Source of the DNA: a virus
Virus record (IMG/VR): IMGVR_UViG_3300028556_000039
Coordinates: 1 to 23,413 of that record
DNA length: 23,413 nt
Strand: one strand, 5' to 3'
A model generated the notes under the pieces. It was not told where the DNA came from, searched no databases, and was given only the letters and a program-made list of their open reading frames with translations. This document shows, one piece after another, positions 6,888 through 12,985 of the stretch. Positions within the stretch are counted from its first letter, which is position 1, and every line of letters starts with the position of its first letter. The position numbers and the translations under genes are program-made.

Positions 6888-8398
6888 ATAAGCGCGCTCC
6901 CAAATTCGCCGCGCGCCTTCCCGGCATACAGCGCAAGCCCCTTTGCCCAAAAACGGTCGCAATGACTATCCGCGCTCTCCCCGCCAAACCGCACATTGCC
7001 CGCCGCCGTCGTTTCCTTTTTCACCCCGCGCAGATCCGCCCGGAGCCTCTCATCATTGGGATACCGCACCTTCCGATCCTCATGAGCCATCCGCAGTGGG
7101 TAAGCCAAGTCTTCCTTCACTTGGGCGGTGAAGGTCACCGCCTCCACTCGATAACCCCAGCGTTGCATGGCTCGTTCTGCCAATTGGTTCCCCAGTCCAG
7201 TAGAGTCGATACAGCACCTCCTCACCGCCGGTAATGCAAGCAACCGGTAAAGCTCAAATTCCTGTTCGGCGTAGGTCTTCTTTAAAAGCTCAATCCGCAT
7301 CCGCTCCCAGAACACATCCCCAACCTTTTCCTCCACATCGATCACCGACAAATCCTGCTTCCGAGCCACGTCAAACCCGATATACAGAGGATTTTTACAC
7401 GCCTCCAAATACCCGAAATCCTCGTGACACCCATCCGTCTGAGCCATCGAAATCATCTCATACGAAATAAACGCCGTGCTCTCATCCGCCGGCTGGCAGC
7501 AATACTCTTGCAACCATTGTTCCTCATCGATGCACTCCGCCTTCTGCTGCGCCAGCCACTCAGCCCTTCTCGCCCCTCGCCCCTCTCCACTCGCCACTTC
7601 CATCCCTGTGGCTTGGTCGATCTTTTCCACGATGCCATCCTCCACCGCCCGCTGAATCGGTATCGTGTGCAGACTCCACCCCATCTTATTCCCGCGCTCC
7701 CGGATATCCGTGATCAGCGAATTGAAGACGGTGGCGATTCCCCGGTGAGTTGAGATGATCGATAGGGAACCCCCCCATTGGGTAACCGGTTTCGCCACCG
7801 CAAATAACTGGCGCTGATCCTTGTGCAACGCGAACTCATCCAGCTTTACATGCCCCGTCTTGCCCACGATCGCGTCCGGATTGCTCGACAGCGCGTACAC
7901 ACTTGCCCCGCTCGCAAAAGTGATCACCTGCACCCGCACTTCCTTGCCATCCGCCGTCGTAAAAACCCGCTCGCCAAAATCCTGCGCCGCGTACTTCAGC
8001 ACCATCGCCCAGCGCTTGCAGTAAAGGATGTATTGCTTCGCCTGCACCTCATCCCGCGACATCACCCACACATCCTTGCCGTTTTTGCGCGCCGCCTTCC
8101 GCACTGAGTCATATGAATCCGCGTAGCTGAGCCCAATCTGCCGCCCCTTCTCACAAATCTTCAACCGCGCCTCATCCAAAATCCACGCCTTCTGGTAGCC
8201 TAGAAAATAGGTGTTTTCCCCGGCGACTGGCGCGGAACCTATCTCCGCGCCAGCCCCATCCGTAATCGGGCTATCCACCGTGCTCGCGCTACTTTCTGGT
8301 ACGTGGTCTGGGGACGCCACGCCTCCGGTCGCTGCGGTCGCACCTGTGGGTTGTGCTGCCCTGTCGTTTCGTTTTTTTATAGAATCTCGTTTGGCCAT
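6884..8398 (-). CDS. Terminase large subunit, Mu gp28-like
   Basis: 504 aa from ATG at 8398 (MAKRDSIKKR). Longer upstream frame is a shadow of the small-terminase gene. The first 60 residues are a low-complexity linker. The ATPase domain shows a Mu gp28-type Walker A variant 'KGRQIGLSY' at 84-92 and Walker B 'VKLDEF' with Asp187-Glu188, followed by 'STHRG' (coupling motif). The nuclease domain begins near 338: 'YIGFDVARKQDLSVI' (Asp343), 'CCIDSTGLGNQLAE' (Asp398) and 'ADSHCDRFWAKGLAL' (Asp477/Asp481) give the RNase H-like metal triad. It cuts and pumps phage DNA at the portal. Residues about 267-281 (EVASGEGRGARRAEW) coincide with a CTCGCCCCT tandem repeat, an in-frame insertion candidate between the two domains. 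Confidence 0.92.
   Translation of the reverse strand: MAKRDSIKKRNDRAAQPTGATAATGGVASPDHVPESSASTVDSPITDGAGAEIGSAPVAGENTYFLGYQKAWILDEARLKICEKGRQIGLSYADSYDSVRKAARKNGKDVWVMSRDEVQAKQYILYCKRWAMVLKYAAQDFGERVFTTADGKEVRVQVITFASGASVYALSSNPDAIVGKTGHVKLDEFALHKDQRQLFAVAKPVTQWGGSLSIISTHRGIATVFNSLITDIRERGNKMGWSLHTIPIQRAVEDGIVEKIDQATGMEVASGEGRGARRAEWLAQQKAECIDEEQWLQEYCCQPADESTAFISYEMISMAQTDGCHEDFGYLEACKNPLYIGFDVARKQDLSVIDVEEKVGDVFWERMRIELLKKTYAEQEFELYRLLALPAVRRCCIDSTGLGNQLAERAMQRWGYRVEAVTFTAQVKEDLAYPLRMAHEDRKVRYPNDERLRADLRGVKKETTAAGNVRFGGESADSHCDRFWAKGLALYAGKARGEFGSALI
7569..7602. repeat. CTCGCCCCT-type tandem repeat inside the terminase gene
   Basis: Four degenerate 7-9-base units (CTCGCCC, CTCGCCCCT, CTCCA, CTCGCCACT) read in frame as a Gly/Arg/Glu-rich linker of the terminase. 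The same family occurs inside the transposase gene at 15162-15193. Confidence 0.6.
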
Positions 8399-8426
8399 TA
8401 GTGGCAATTCGTGAAATTCGTGTCTT
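8399..8426. repeat. ATTCGTG-type junction repeat between small and large terminase genes
   Basis: Two copies of (A)ATTCGTG separated by 9-10 bases fill the 26-base gap between the small-terminase stop and the large-terminase ATG. It is the same family as 9261-9290 and 19643-19667. No Shine-Dalgarno sequence is visible in the gap. Confidence 0.55.
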
Positions 8427-8970
8427 ACAGCAGTTTCAGCTCCCGCTCGATCCGCTCCAGAGTGTCCGGTGTAATCCCTCCGCTGGACTTCGCCTGGCCC
8501 AGCTCCTTCTCCAGTGCCCGCTTTTGCGTCGCCACCAGGTCCCGATACTTCGATTCTTGCAGCTCCAACTCCCGCCGCTTCTCTTGCAGCTTGGCGTACT
8601 CCATCGTCGGCTTCGTCAGCCGCGCCACCAGTTCGATAAGCTCCGGGTCCGCATTCGCCTGCACACTGAGCTTCATGATCAGCACCCGCTGCAGCTTGAT
8701 AATCGTTTCCAACTCCGGCGCCGGATTCGTCGAAAACTGCTGTTCGACCTCCCGGCACTGCCGCGCTCCGTTCGTGATTTGCGCCAGCAACATCGCCTCC
8801 TGTAAATGCCCCTGCCGCGCAGACCACCACCCCGACAACCGCGACAAAGACACCGAGCATCCATCCCGCTTGAGCTGGTCGCGTACCTCGGCCAGCGTCT
8901 TCTTTTCCACGCCGAACCATTCGTCCAACCGCTCCGCGTGGGCATCCAGTTTTGATGGTTTCTCTTTCAT
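8425..8970 (-). CDS. Small terminase-like DNA-recognition protein (Mu gp27 / DUF3486-like)
   Basis: 181 aa, directly upstream of the large terminase. The N-terminal 60 residues read as a helix-turn-helix: 'LDEWFGVEKKTLAEVRDQLKRDGCSVSLSRLSGWWSAR', with the 'S.s.L..Ww..r' recognition helix seen in DUF3486 proteins. The rest is almost wholly helical with a strong coiled coil at about 125-165 (KLQEKRRELELQESKYRDLVATQKRALEKEL), consistent with the oligomerisation region of a small terminase ring. It would bind the packaging site and load the gp28-like motor. The family call is by gene order and motif. Confidence 0.75.
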   Translation of the reverse strand: MKEKPSKLDAHAERLDEWFGVEKKTLAEVRDQLKRDGCSVSLSRLSGWWSARQGHLQEAMLLAQITNGARQCREVEQQFSTNPAPELETIIKLQRVLIMKLSVQANADPELIELVARLTKPTMEYAKLQEKRRELELQESKYRDLVATQKRALEKELGQAKSSGGITPDTLERIERELKLL

Positions 8971-8985
8971 TCACACGTCGTCAGA

Positions 8986-9004
8986 GTTTCAAATCTTAAA
9001 TTTC
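8986..9004. repeat. AAATCTTA-type junction repeat
   Basis: Short degenerate array (TTTCAAATCTTAAATTTC) in the 37-base gap between the winged-helix gene and the small terminase. It is the same family as 16911-16943, 19795-19823 and 20605-20631. Confidence 0.4.
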
Positions 9005-9007
9005 GCG

Positions 9008-9259
9008 CTAGCGAAGCTGCCTTGCCTTATGCACGCCCTTTTCCGTCAGCGTCCAACTCCGCCCCGCGATATCATCCGTCGCGCCGGCCACATACCCGCT
9101 CGCCTCCACATCCTTCATCGCCTCAAAAATATCCCCATCAGTCGGATCGATTGGCCGCAACGAAACCTTCACCGCGCTAATCAGTGCCGACTCCGGAAAC
9201 GGCAACCCGTCAGCCGACAACAGCGACACTAAAATTGCCCGCTTCAAATTTGCCTTCAT
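9008..9259 (-). CDS. Small winged-helix-like protein, 83 aa
   Basis: The chain begins MKANLKRAILVSLLSADGLPFPE and ends SWTLTEKGVHKARQL. The order helix, helix, 'DGDIFEAMKDVEASGYVAGA' recognition segment and beta wing 'GRSWTLTEKG' is that of a winged-helix DNA-binding fold, with the common 'WxLTxxG' ending. It is the first gene of the packaging block and may be a packaging accessory (compare the small DNA-binding proteins around Mu gp25-gp27) or a regulator. The ATG directly follows a tandem ATTCGTG array, with no Shine-Dalgarno sequence. Confidence 0.65.
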   Translation of the reverse strand: MKANLKRAILVSLLSADGLPFPESALISAVKVSLRPIDPTDGDIFEAMKDVEASGYVAGATDDIAGRSWTLTEKGVHKARQLR

Positions 9260-9260
9260 G

Positions 9261-9290
9261 ATTCGTGTCTATTCGTGTCCATTCGTGGTT
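9261..9290. repeat. ATTCGTGTCT decamer tandem array
   Basis: Three clean units (ATTCGTGTCT, ATTCGTGTCC, ATTCGTGGTT) lie exactly between the stop of the coiled-coil gene (9289) and the start of the winged-helix gene (9259). The array thus makes up the whole intergenic spacer and touches the start codon. Confidence 0.8.
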
Positions 9291-9735
9291 AATGCACGTT
9301 CTTCAGCTCCCCGCGCACTTCCGCGACTGCCCCTAAAATGTCATTGATCCGATTGTGCAAATCCTTTGCCCTGGTCTCGTTTTCCGCGCTCAACCGGCGT
9401 TCCATCTCCGTCATGTCACGGCGAAAACTCTCCAGCCGTTCATACAGCCCCCGCCGGCTCTCGGCTCCCTCCTTCAAGTCTTGAGCCCGCTGCGATTGCA
9501 CTTGCCGCAATTGCTGTGTGATTTCCCGGTGTCGGCCAACGCAATCCTGCTCCCGCACCAACTCTTTTGCCTCACGCACTTCCAGTGGTTGCGGCGCAAT
9601 CAAGTTGCCCTTGCCCTTCACCCGATCCACCAGCTTCAGCACCTGGTTAACTCCCGTGGCGATACCGGCCACGATCACCACCAGCCACCCCACGGCCTGG
9701 TAAGACGCCGGATCTGGCAACTGCGCAAACATCAT
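9289..9735 (-). CDS. Membrane-anchored coiled-coil protein (inner-membrane spanin/Rz-like candidate)
   Basis: 148 aa (ATG at 9735 or 9732), preceded by AGGAGGG. One N-terminal membrane segment (VGWLVVIVAGIATGVNQVL, about residues 15-33) is followed by a long charged coiled coil (LVREQDCVGRHREITQQLRQ, SRRGLYERLESFRRDMTEMERRLSAENE, AKDLHNRINDILGAVAEVR). This is the topology of an inner-membrane spanin (Rz), and it lies beside a small lipoprotein gene, as Rz/Rz1 pairs do. It also resembles membrane coiled-coil proteins placed upstream of terminases in Mu-like phages. Function is inferred from topology and context only. Confidence 0.6.
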   Translation of the reverse strand: MMFAQLPDPASYQAVGWLVVIVAGIATGVNQVLKLVDRVKGKGNLIAPQPLEVREAKELVREQDCVGRHREITQQLRQVQSQRAQDLKEGAESRRGLYERLESFRRDMTEMERRLSAENETRAKDLHNRINDILGAVAEVRGELKNVH

Positions 9736-9923
9736 TCATTCCCTCCTCGTTCAGGTTCCCTTTGCGTCGCCGGCACCGGCGCCGAGAAAAGACTCTTATG
9801 ATTATCAATTCCCGGCACCGCGCACCCATTCAGCATTACCACCAACAACAGGATGACAAACACCGCCAGCGCCATAATCGCGACCGCCAGCGCCGTTTTC
9901 ACAATCCTGTTAAATCCTGTCAT
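9732..9923 (-). CDS. Small lipoprotein, 63 aa (outer-membrane spanin Rz1-like candidate)
   Basis: The sequence starts MTGFNRIVKT, followed by a long hydrophobic segment and a good lipobox LNGC with Cys34. The mature part is only 30 residues and Pro-containing (SAPVPATQREPERGG), like Rz1 lipoproteins. Its stop overlaps the next gene's ATG. Its own start codon and first eight codons are built from an ATCCTGT tandem array shared with the end of the upstream gene, which it overlaps by 14 bases. The pairing with the membrane coiled-coil protein suggests a two-component spanin, but I see no enzyme to complete a lysis cassette. Confidence 0.6.
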   Translation of the reverse strand: MTGFNRIVKTALAVAIMALAVFVILLLVVMLNGCAVPGIDNHKSLFSAPVPATQREPERGGNE

Positions 9924-9930
9924 CCTGTCC
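9903..9930. repeat. AATCCTGT-type tandem array spanning a gene overlap
   Basis: Three units (AATCCTGTTA, AATCCTGTC, ATCCTGTCC) read on the minus strand provide the stop of the 107-aa gene and the start codon plus first residues of the lipoprotein gene. A second copy of the family is at 11018-11050. Confidence 0.75.
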
Positions 9931-10233
9931 TTTCGGACCGCCGCCGTTAGGCGCCCACGATTTCCGCGGCGCCGGAAATCGGCTGCCAGCTCGCGGTTTC
10001 CACTCGACTTCCTTCACGTGAGTGAAATCCACGTAATAGGATTTGCCCGCCACCAACACACCTTGCGCGTCGGGATTGTCGATCGTTAGCTCCATCGACG
10101 CTGCCGGTGTCGCTTTGGAGTAATTGTTATCCTCCTGATTGTTGGAGGAATAAACGGCCCGGAGCTTTACTAGCTCAGACCCGTAAGCGTATTTCGTGAC
10201 TTCCGTCACCTGCAATTTTGCTCGAATTTTCAT
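9910..10233 (-). CDS. Conserved phage hypothetical protein, 107 aa
   Basis: It begins MKIRAKLQVTEVTKYAYGSE and continues VKLRAVYSSNNQEDNNYSKATPAASMELTIDNPDAQG, then 'KSYYVDFTHVKE'. I recall very similar small proteins in many phages: a beta-rich single domain with 'F/YSKATPxAxxxLxIxNPxA' and 'YYVDFTPV'. They have no assigned function that I know. The last 30 residues (GSRFPAPRKSWAPNGGGPKGQDDRI) are low complexity and end inside a tandem repeat array. There is no membrane segment and no catalytic motif. Confidence 0.65.
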   Translation of the reverse strand: MKIRAKLQVTEVTKYAYGSELVKLRAVYSSNNQEDNNYSKATPAASMELTIDNPDAQGVLVAGKSYYVDFTHVKEVEWKPRAGSRFPAPRKSWAPNGGGPKGQDDRI

Positions 10234-10272
10234 ATTTCTATTTCAGCCTTCGACCTTCGTGTTTCGGATCTC

Positions 10273-11064
10273 CTACACCTTCACTGTGGTGGCCGCCACG
10301 CCAGGGGCGCTTAGCGTCCCCAGCGCCTTAATAATCTCATCCGCGGACTGTTTCGCCGCCGGCTCATCCACAAAGTTTTCGATTATTGTCGCCACCTCCT
10401 GGAACACATTCGCGTCCGCCTGGTGTGCGGTGAGGTAAGCCTTGATAGCCGGCATCGCCGCCGCTCCCTGCGGCGTGCTCTGCAAAACGTTGAGCAGCGT
10501 CTCGATATTCTGCGTCAGCGCCCCTGACACCTGCGTCATCGTGTCCGCCTGGCCGGCCAGCGCGTTATTGCGCAGCTTCAAATACCCCGCCAGCAATCCG
10601 CCCAGCAAAGTCGTCGCCAACCCGCCATACCCAAACAACCCCGCTCCCGCGCCCACCGCGGCCACCGTCGCGTTACTCCCCGTCCCTGGCGACAAATGCT
10701 CCACGGCCGCATAATTCGTCGAGTAACCCGTATTCGTCTGGTAACTCGTCACCGTGTTGTAATTAGTGATTTGCACCGGGACCGGCACCGGCACGCCGAT
10801 CTGGTTCGTTTGCGTCACCGTGACCACCTTCACCTCCACGTTCGTCTGGACAATCGTGACGATATTCGTGATCGGCTTCACCAGCTCGACGATATTCGTC
10901 TCCACCGTGAAAAACTTTTTCTCAAACGCCGTCGCGGGCTTGGCGTTTTTACCGAGCAAACTGCATCCCGCGCACAGCATCATCGCCGCCGCCAGGCCGG
11001 CCACGGCAGCCGCCTTTAAAATCCTGTCAATTCTGTTGATCCTGTCTTCAGTCATTTTTTTCAT
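10273..11064 (-). CDS. Putative lipoprotein with central glycine-rich membrane segment
   Basis: 263 aa from ATG at 11064, preceded by AAGGA at suitable distance; an earlier in-frame ATG would overlap the upstream gene. The N-terminus (MKKMTEDRINRIDRILKAAA) is followed by a hydrophobic core and 'LCAGCSLL'. Cys34 is the likely lipidated residue, although Cys at -3 is atypical. Residues 45-125 are Thr/Asn/Val-rich repeats (ITNIVTIVQTNVEVKVVTVT, VPVPVPVQITNYNTVT) suggesting beta structure. A Gly/Ala/Leu-rich segment near 148-175 may insert in a membrane. The C-terminal 90 residues are helical. It sits between a holin-like gene and the small lipoprotein gene, so an envelope or lysis role is plausible. 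Confidence 0.6.
   Translation of the reverse strand: MKKMTEDRINRIDRILKAAAVAGLAAAMMLCAGCSLLGKNAKPATAFEKKFFTVETNIVELVKPITNIVTIVQTNVEVKVVTVTQTNQIGVPVPVPVQITNYNTVTSYQTNTGYSTNYAAVEHLSPGTGSNATVAAVGAGAGLFGYGGLATTLLGGLLAGYLKLRNNALAGQADTMTQVSGALTQNIETLLNVLQSTPQGAAAMPAIKAYLTAHQADANVFQEVATIIENFVDEPAAKQSADEIIKALGTLSAPGVAATTVKV
11018..11050. repeat. AATCCTGT-type tandem array in the lipoprotein start region
   Basis: Units AAATCCTGTC, AATTCTGTTG and ATCCTGTCTTC are translated on the minus strand as part of the lipoprotein N-terminus (EDRINRIDRI). It is the same family as 9903-9930. Confidence 0.7.
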
Positions 11065-11086
11065 TGGGTCTAGTTCCTTATTCGGT

Positions 11087-11347
11087 TTAGGGGTTAATGG
11101 CCGTCCCACCAGAAATAGTGGCCGGCACGCCAGTGCCTTCTTTGCCGCGCTGCCAGGCTTTGATACCGAGCGCTCCCAGCACCAGGGCCGTCTGGTCCGT
11201 GCTCAGCGCTTGCAACTGCATTTGCTCCACGCTGACCACTGCCCAAACACCCAGCACCACCACCACAATCAACAGCGAGCACACGCGCATCGTGCTCGTG
11301 TTTTGGGGCGTCCCATCCTCGCTCAGCATTGCGGCAAAGAAGTTCAT
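11087..11347 (-). CDS. Small membrane protein, holin-like candidate, 86 aa
   Basis: It starts MNFFAAMLSEDGTPQNTSTMR. The first membrane segment is VCSLLIVVVVLGVWAVVSV (about 22-40). After a short polar loop (EQMQLQALSTDQ) comes a second, shorter hydrophobic stretch (TALVLGALGIKAW) and a polar tail. Short proteins of this topology, with 'xxALVLGxLGxKAxQ', are common near phage lysis genes and are often called holins or phage-associated membrane proteins. It is the first gene after the candidate late promoter at 11525-11554. No endolysin is recognisable nearby, so the holin role is tentative. Confidence 0.55.
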   Translation of the reverse strand: MNFFAAMLSEDGTPQNTSTMRVCSLLIVVVVLGVWAVVSVEQMQLQALSTDQTALVLGALGIKAWQRGKEGTGVPATISGGTAINP

Positions 11348-11524
11348 GTGTTTATCGGTTTATCAGTTCGTCATATTCCGGTCCCTCTGGACCTTCAACG
11401 CGTCCCATCAAAACACACCTCACCCGCCTTGTATTGCCTACCGTGGGAAACTCACTCCTCTTAACTAGAAAACCCCGATTCAGCCCCGGCCGCCTGGCCG
11501 AGACCCAGTCGAGGTCTGACCGTG

Positions 11525-11554
11525 ACTATGCTACCCCGGCTCCCAAACTGTCAA
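11525..11554 (-). promoter_or_regulatory. Candidate minus-strand (lysis/late) promoter
   Basis: On the minus strand TTGACA (11549-11554) is followed after 18 bases by CATAGT (11525-11530). It lies in a 244-base gap upstream of the holin-like gene, where I see no gene. The -35 is consensus and the -10 is four of six. It may need an activator. Confidence 0.45.
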
Positions 11555-11591
11555 CGAACTTCGAGCGCGGCCGCCTTTAGCGCGCGCCAGC

Positions 11592-11873
11592 TCACTTACG
11601 TTTCGCAATCACCCCAAGCCGAAAATAAATTAGCGCCAGCAGCGTCAGCCCGATCCCCGTCGCGATCCGTTCAAAGCTCAAGTTGAAAATCCCGAAAAAC
11701 CACAAAACCAGAAATATTAGCACCGCACCAAAACCAATCCACACCCCAGTCGGTAAATACTCCTCTCCTCTGTGCCTTAGTTCGCGCCGGCTCCGCGTCG
11801 GATTCGCCAGCACCGGATCCATCCCATCCGCCAAGGTCCCATCCGTCCTATCGGTCCTATTGGTCACATTCAT
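11592..11873 (-). CDS. Small protein with two membrane segments, 93 aa
   Basis: The first 20 codons (MNVTNRTDRTDGTLADG) are encoded by a TCCTATCGG nonamer array, so the functional start may be Met18 (11822, MDPVLANPTRS). Two membrane helices follow: VWIGFGAVLIFLVLWFFGIF (about 44-63) and IATGIGLTLLALIYFRLGVI (about 71-90), with a short loop and a basic C-terminus (AKRK). The hairpin topology and size are like class II holins. It lies between the repressor and the candidate late promoter, so it could be a second holin/antiholin or a lysogeny-expressed membrane protein such as a superinfection exclusion factor. No family recognised. Confidence 0.55.
   Translation of the reverse strand: MNVTNRTDRTDGTLADGMDPVLANPTRSRRELRHRGEEYLPTGVWIGFGAVLIFLVLWFFGIFNLSFERIATGIGLTLLALIYFRLGVIAKRK
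11823..11872. repeat. TCCYATCCG nonamer tandem array
   Basis: Units TCCCATCCG, (CCAAGG), TCCCATCCG, TCCTATCGG, TCCTATTGG and TCACATTCA run straight into the ATG of the membrane-protein gene on the minus strand. It is the same family as 18814-18861, 20021-20050 and 21124-21157. Confidence 0.8.
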
Positions 11874-12208
11874 GATTCCGTATTTTCCCTGATGTCCTAC
11901 TTATTCACTTGGACAGCCTTTGTCCAAGCGCATAGGGGAGAATCCCCCCTAGCAAAATGACAACTCTTGCGTTGCTAAAATGCCGACCAACCTGCATGGT
12001 TAGCCAGATTTTTAGCGCAGGTCGCGGCGAACGGAAAATTACGAGTTCCCCTGAATCCGCCGATATACCAGTGCGCGCCAAAACTGGCGCGGCTTGGCGT
12101 TTTGGGATTCTGGGCCCTCGTAAGCCCTCCGTTCCGATGCGTTGGGTCGCGCCCTTCTTTTGGTCGGCAACGCCGGGGATAATAACCGTGAAAGACGCCA
12201 TACAATGA
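11874..12208. other. 335-base gap with three hairpins, no convincing gene
   Basis: Open frames here lack plausible protein features. It holds three perfect stem-loops: CTTGGACA/TGTCCAAG at 11908-11928 (8 bp, 5-base loop), TAGGGG/CCCCTA at 11933-11951, and CGCGCCA/TGGCGCG at 12074-12091 (7 bp, loop AAAC) with an overlapping alternative pairing CCAAAAC/GTTTTGG (12078-12105). Alternative pairings suggest a structured RNA or a decayed mobile element. There is no T-run after the first two stems in either direction, so simple terminators are unlikely. Confidence 0.5.
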
Positions 12209-12721
12209 TTAAGACCCTTGCCCTTGATTCCGAGTTGGAGCAATCGATGACTTCCCTTCCTCTCCTTGAACGCCTTCAGTTGGCCGATCTCCTGGAGGCT
12301 TGTGCTTATCGTCTGCGCCACCCTTTGAGCCCTGCACCACTTTTACGGCGGCCTGCAAAATGTGCCTTGCCGCTTCCTCCACATTGCCACAACTGAGCAG
12401 TTTCCTTTCGTAGTGAGTGATTTGCTCGCTCATCGAGTCCGCCTGGGACTTCAATGCCTGCAATATCCTCCTCACTGTTTCAGTGTCTGGGCCATGGTTA
12501 ACGGCCACGCTTTCCCCCACGAGCCAGCCAATTGTAACACCCATCGCCTTCGCGATTTTTTCAAGTTGCTCCAGAGTTGGTCCACTCGTAACCAGGTTGC
12601 GCTCGTAATCTGAAATACTTCTTACCGAAACCCCAGATTCTTGCGCCAGTCGTTCCTGTGTCCAGTTCCGACTGCCACGGCCTGTTTTTAATCTCTCCGA
12701 CAAACTAACAGTTTTCTGCAT
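12209..12721 (-). CDS. XRE-family (CI/Mu c-like) phage repressor
   Basis: 170 aa from ATG at 12721 (MQKTVSLSERL); the longer frame reaches back across the operator into the opposite gene and is unlikely. The N-terminal domain is a clear HTH_3: 'LSERLKTGRGSRNWTQERLAQESGVSVRSISDYE' (HTH about 21-40) followed by 'PTLEQLEKIAKAMGVTIGWLV'. A helical linker/oligomerisation region (ETVRRILQALKSQADSMSEQITHYERKLL) follows, then a disordered tail. There is no LexA/S24 peptidase domain, so induction by self-cleavage is not expected. It is divergent from the Ner-like gene, with the operator between. It is the probable lysogeny repressor of the early operon. No Shine-Dalgarno sequence is visible. Confidence 0.85.
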   Translation of the reverse strand: MQKTVSLSERLKTGRGSRNWTQERLAQESGVSVRSISDYERNLVTSGPTLEQLEKIAKAMGVTIGWLVGESVAVNHGPDTETVRRILQALKSQADSMSEQITHYERKLLSCGNVEEAARHILQAAVKVVQGSKGGADDKHKPPGDRPTEGVQGEEGKSSIAPTRNQGQGS

Positions 12722-12728
12722 TTTTTTG

Positions 12729-12775
12729 TTGACGGTCCACAGTATGGTGCATAAACTTGCGTATAGTTTATACAC
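12729..12775 (+). promoter_or_regulatory. Early promoter overlapped by an inverted-repeat operator
   Basis: TTGACG (12729-12734), a 17-base spacer and TAAACT (12752-12757) form a good rightward promoter for the early operon. Over the -10 lies the dyad GTGCATAAACT (12747-12757), 7 bases, AGTTTATACAC (12765-12775), with 10 of 11 paired positions. A nested palindrome GTATA-GTT-TATAC is at 12761-12773. On the minus strand TATAAA (12768-12773) could be the -10 of the repressor promoter. A dyad at a divergent promoter pair between repressor and Ner-like genes is the standard place for a lysis-lysogeny operator. Confidence 0.75.
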
Positions 12776-12778
12776 GGT

Positions 12779-12985
12779 ATGCAGAACAACGCAAGTAAAA
12801 AACACTCACAGCAGTACGCCGAACTGCGTGCGCGGCTTATCCAGCGTGGATTCACCCTCCGCAGTTTTGCTATGCAGCACGGTTATTCCATCCCTACCGT
12901 CTACCATGCGGCTCGCGGCTTGCGTTGTGGAATTATCTCCACCCGGATCATTAACCACCTAAATCAGATTGCCTATGCAAAGTGA
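12779..12985 (+). CDS. Cro/Ner-like small DNA-binding protein
   Basis: 68 aa. It starts MQNNASKKHSQQYAELRARL, then 'QRGFTLRSFAMQHGYSIPTVYHAARGLRCG' reads as a helix-turn-helix: 'G.TLRSFA..HGYS.PTVYHA..G', the layout of Ner and short phage HTH proteins. The C-terminal 'IISTRIINHLNQIAYAK' is a further helix. It is the first gene of the rightward operon, only a few bases from the operator dyad. In Mu the Ner protein at this place turns down both the early and repressor promoters; I infer the same role here. Its stop overlaps the next gene by 11 bases. Confidence 0.7.
   Translation: MQNNASKKHSQQYAELRARLIQRGFTLRSFAMQHGYSIPTVYHAARGLRCGIISTRIINHLNQIAYAK

Noticed and set aside
8398-8974. Extended N-terminus of the large terminase (start at 8974)
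   Set aside because: The extra 192 codons lie entirely over the small-terminase gene in another frame and are Gly/Ala/Asp-rich. ATG at 8398 gives a protein that fits the family.
11905-12321. 138-codon minus-strand frame overlapping the repressor 3' end
   Set aside because: It overlaps 113 bases of the repressor gene in another frame, contains the hairpin sequences, and its residues look random, so I describe the region as non-coding.
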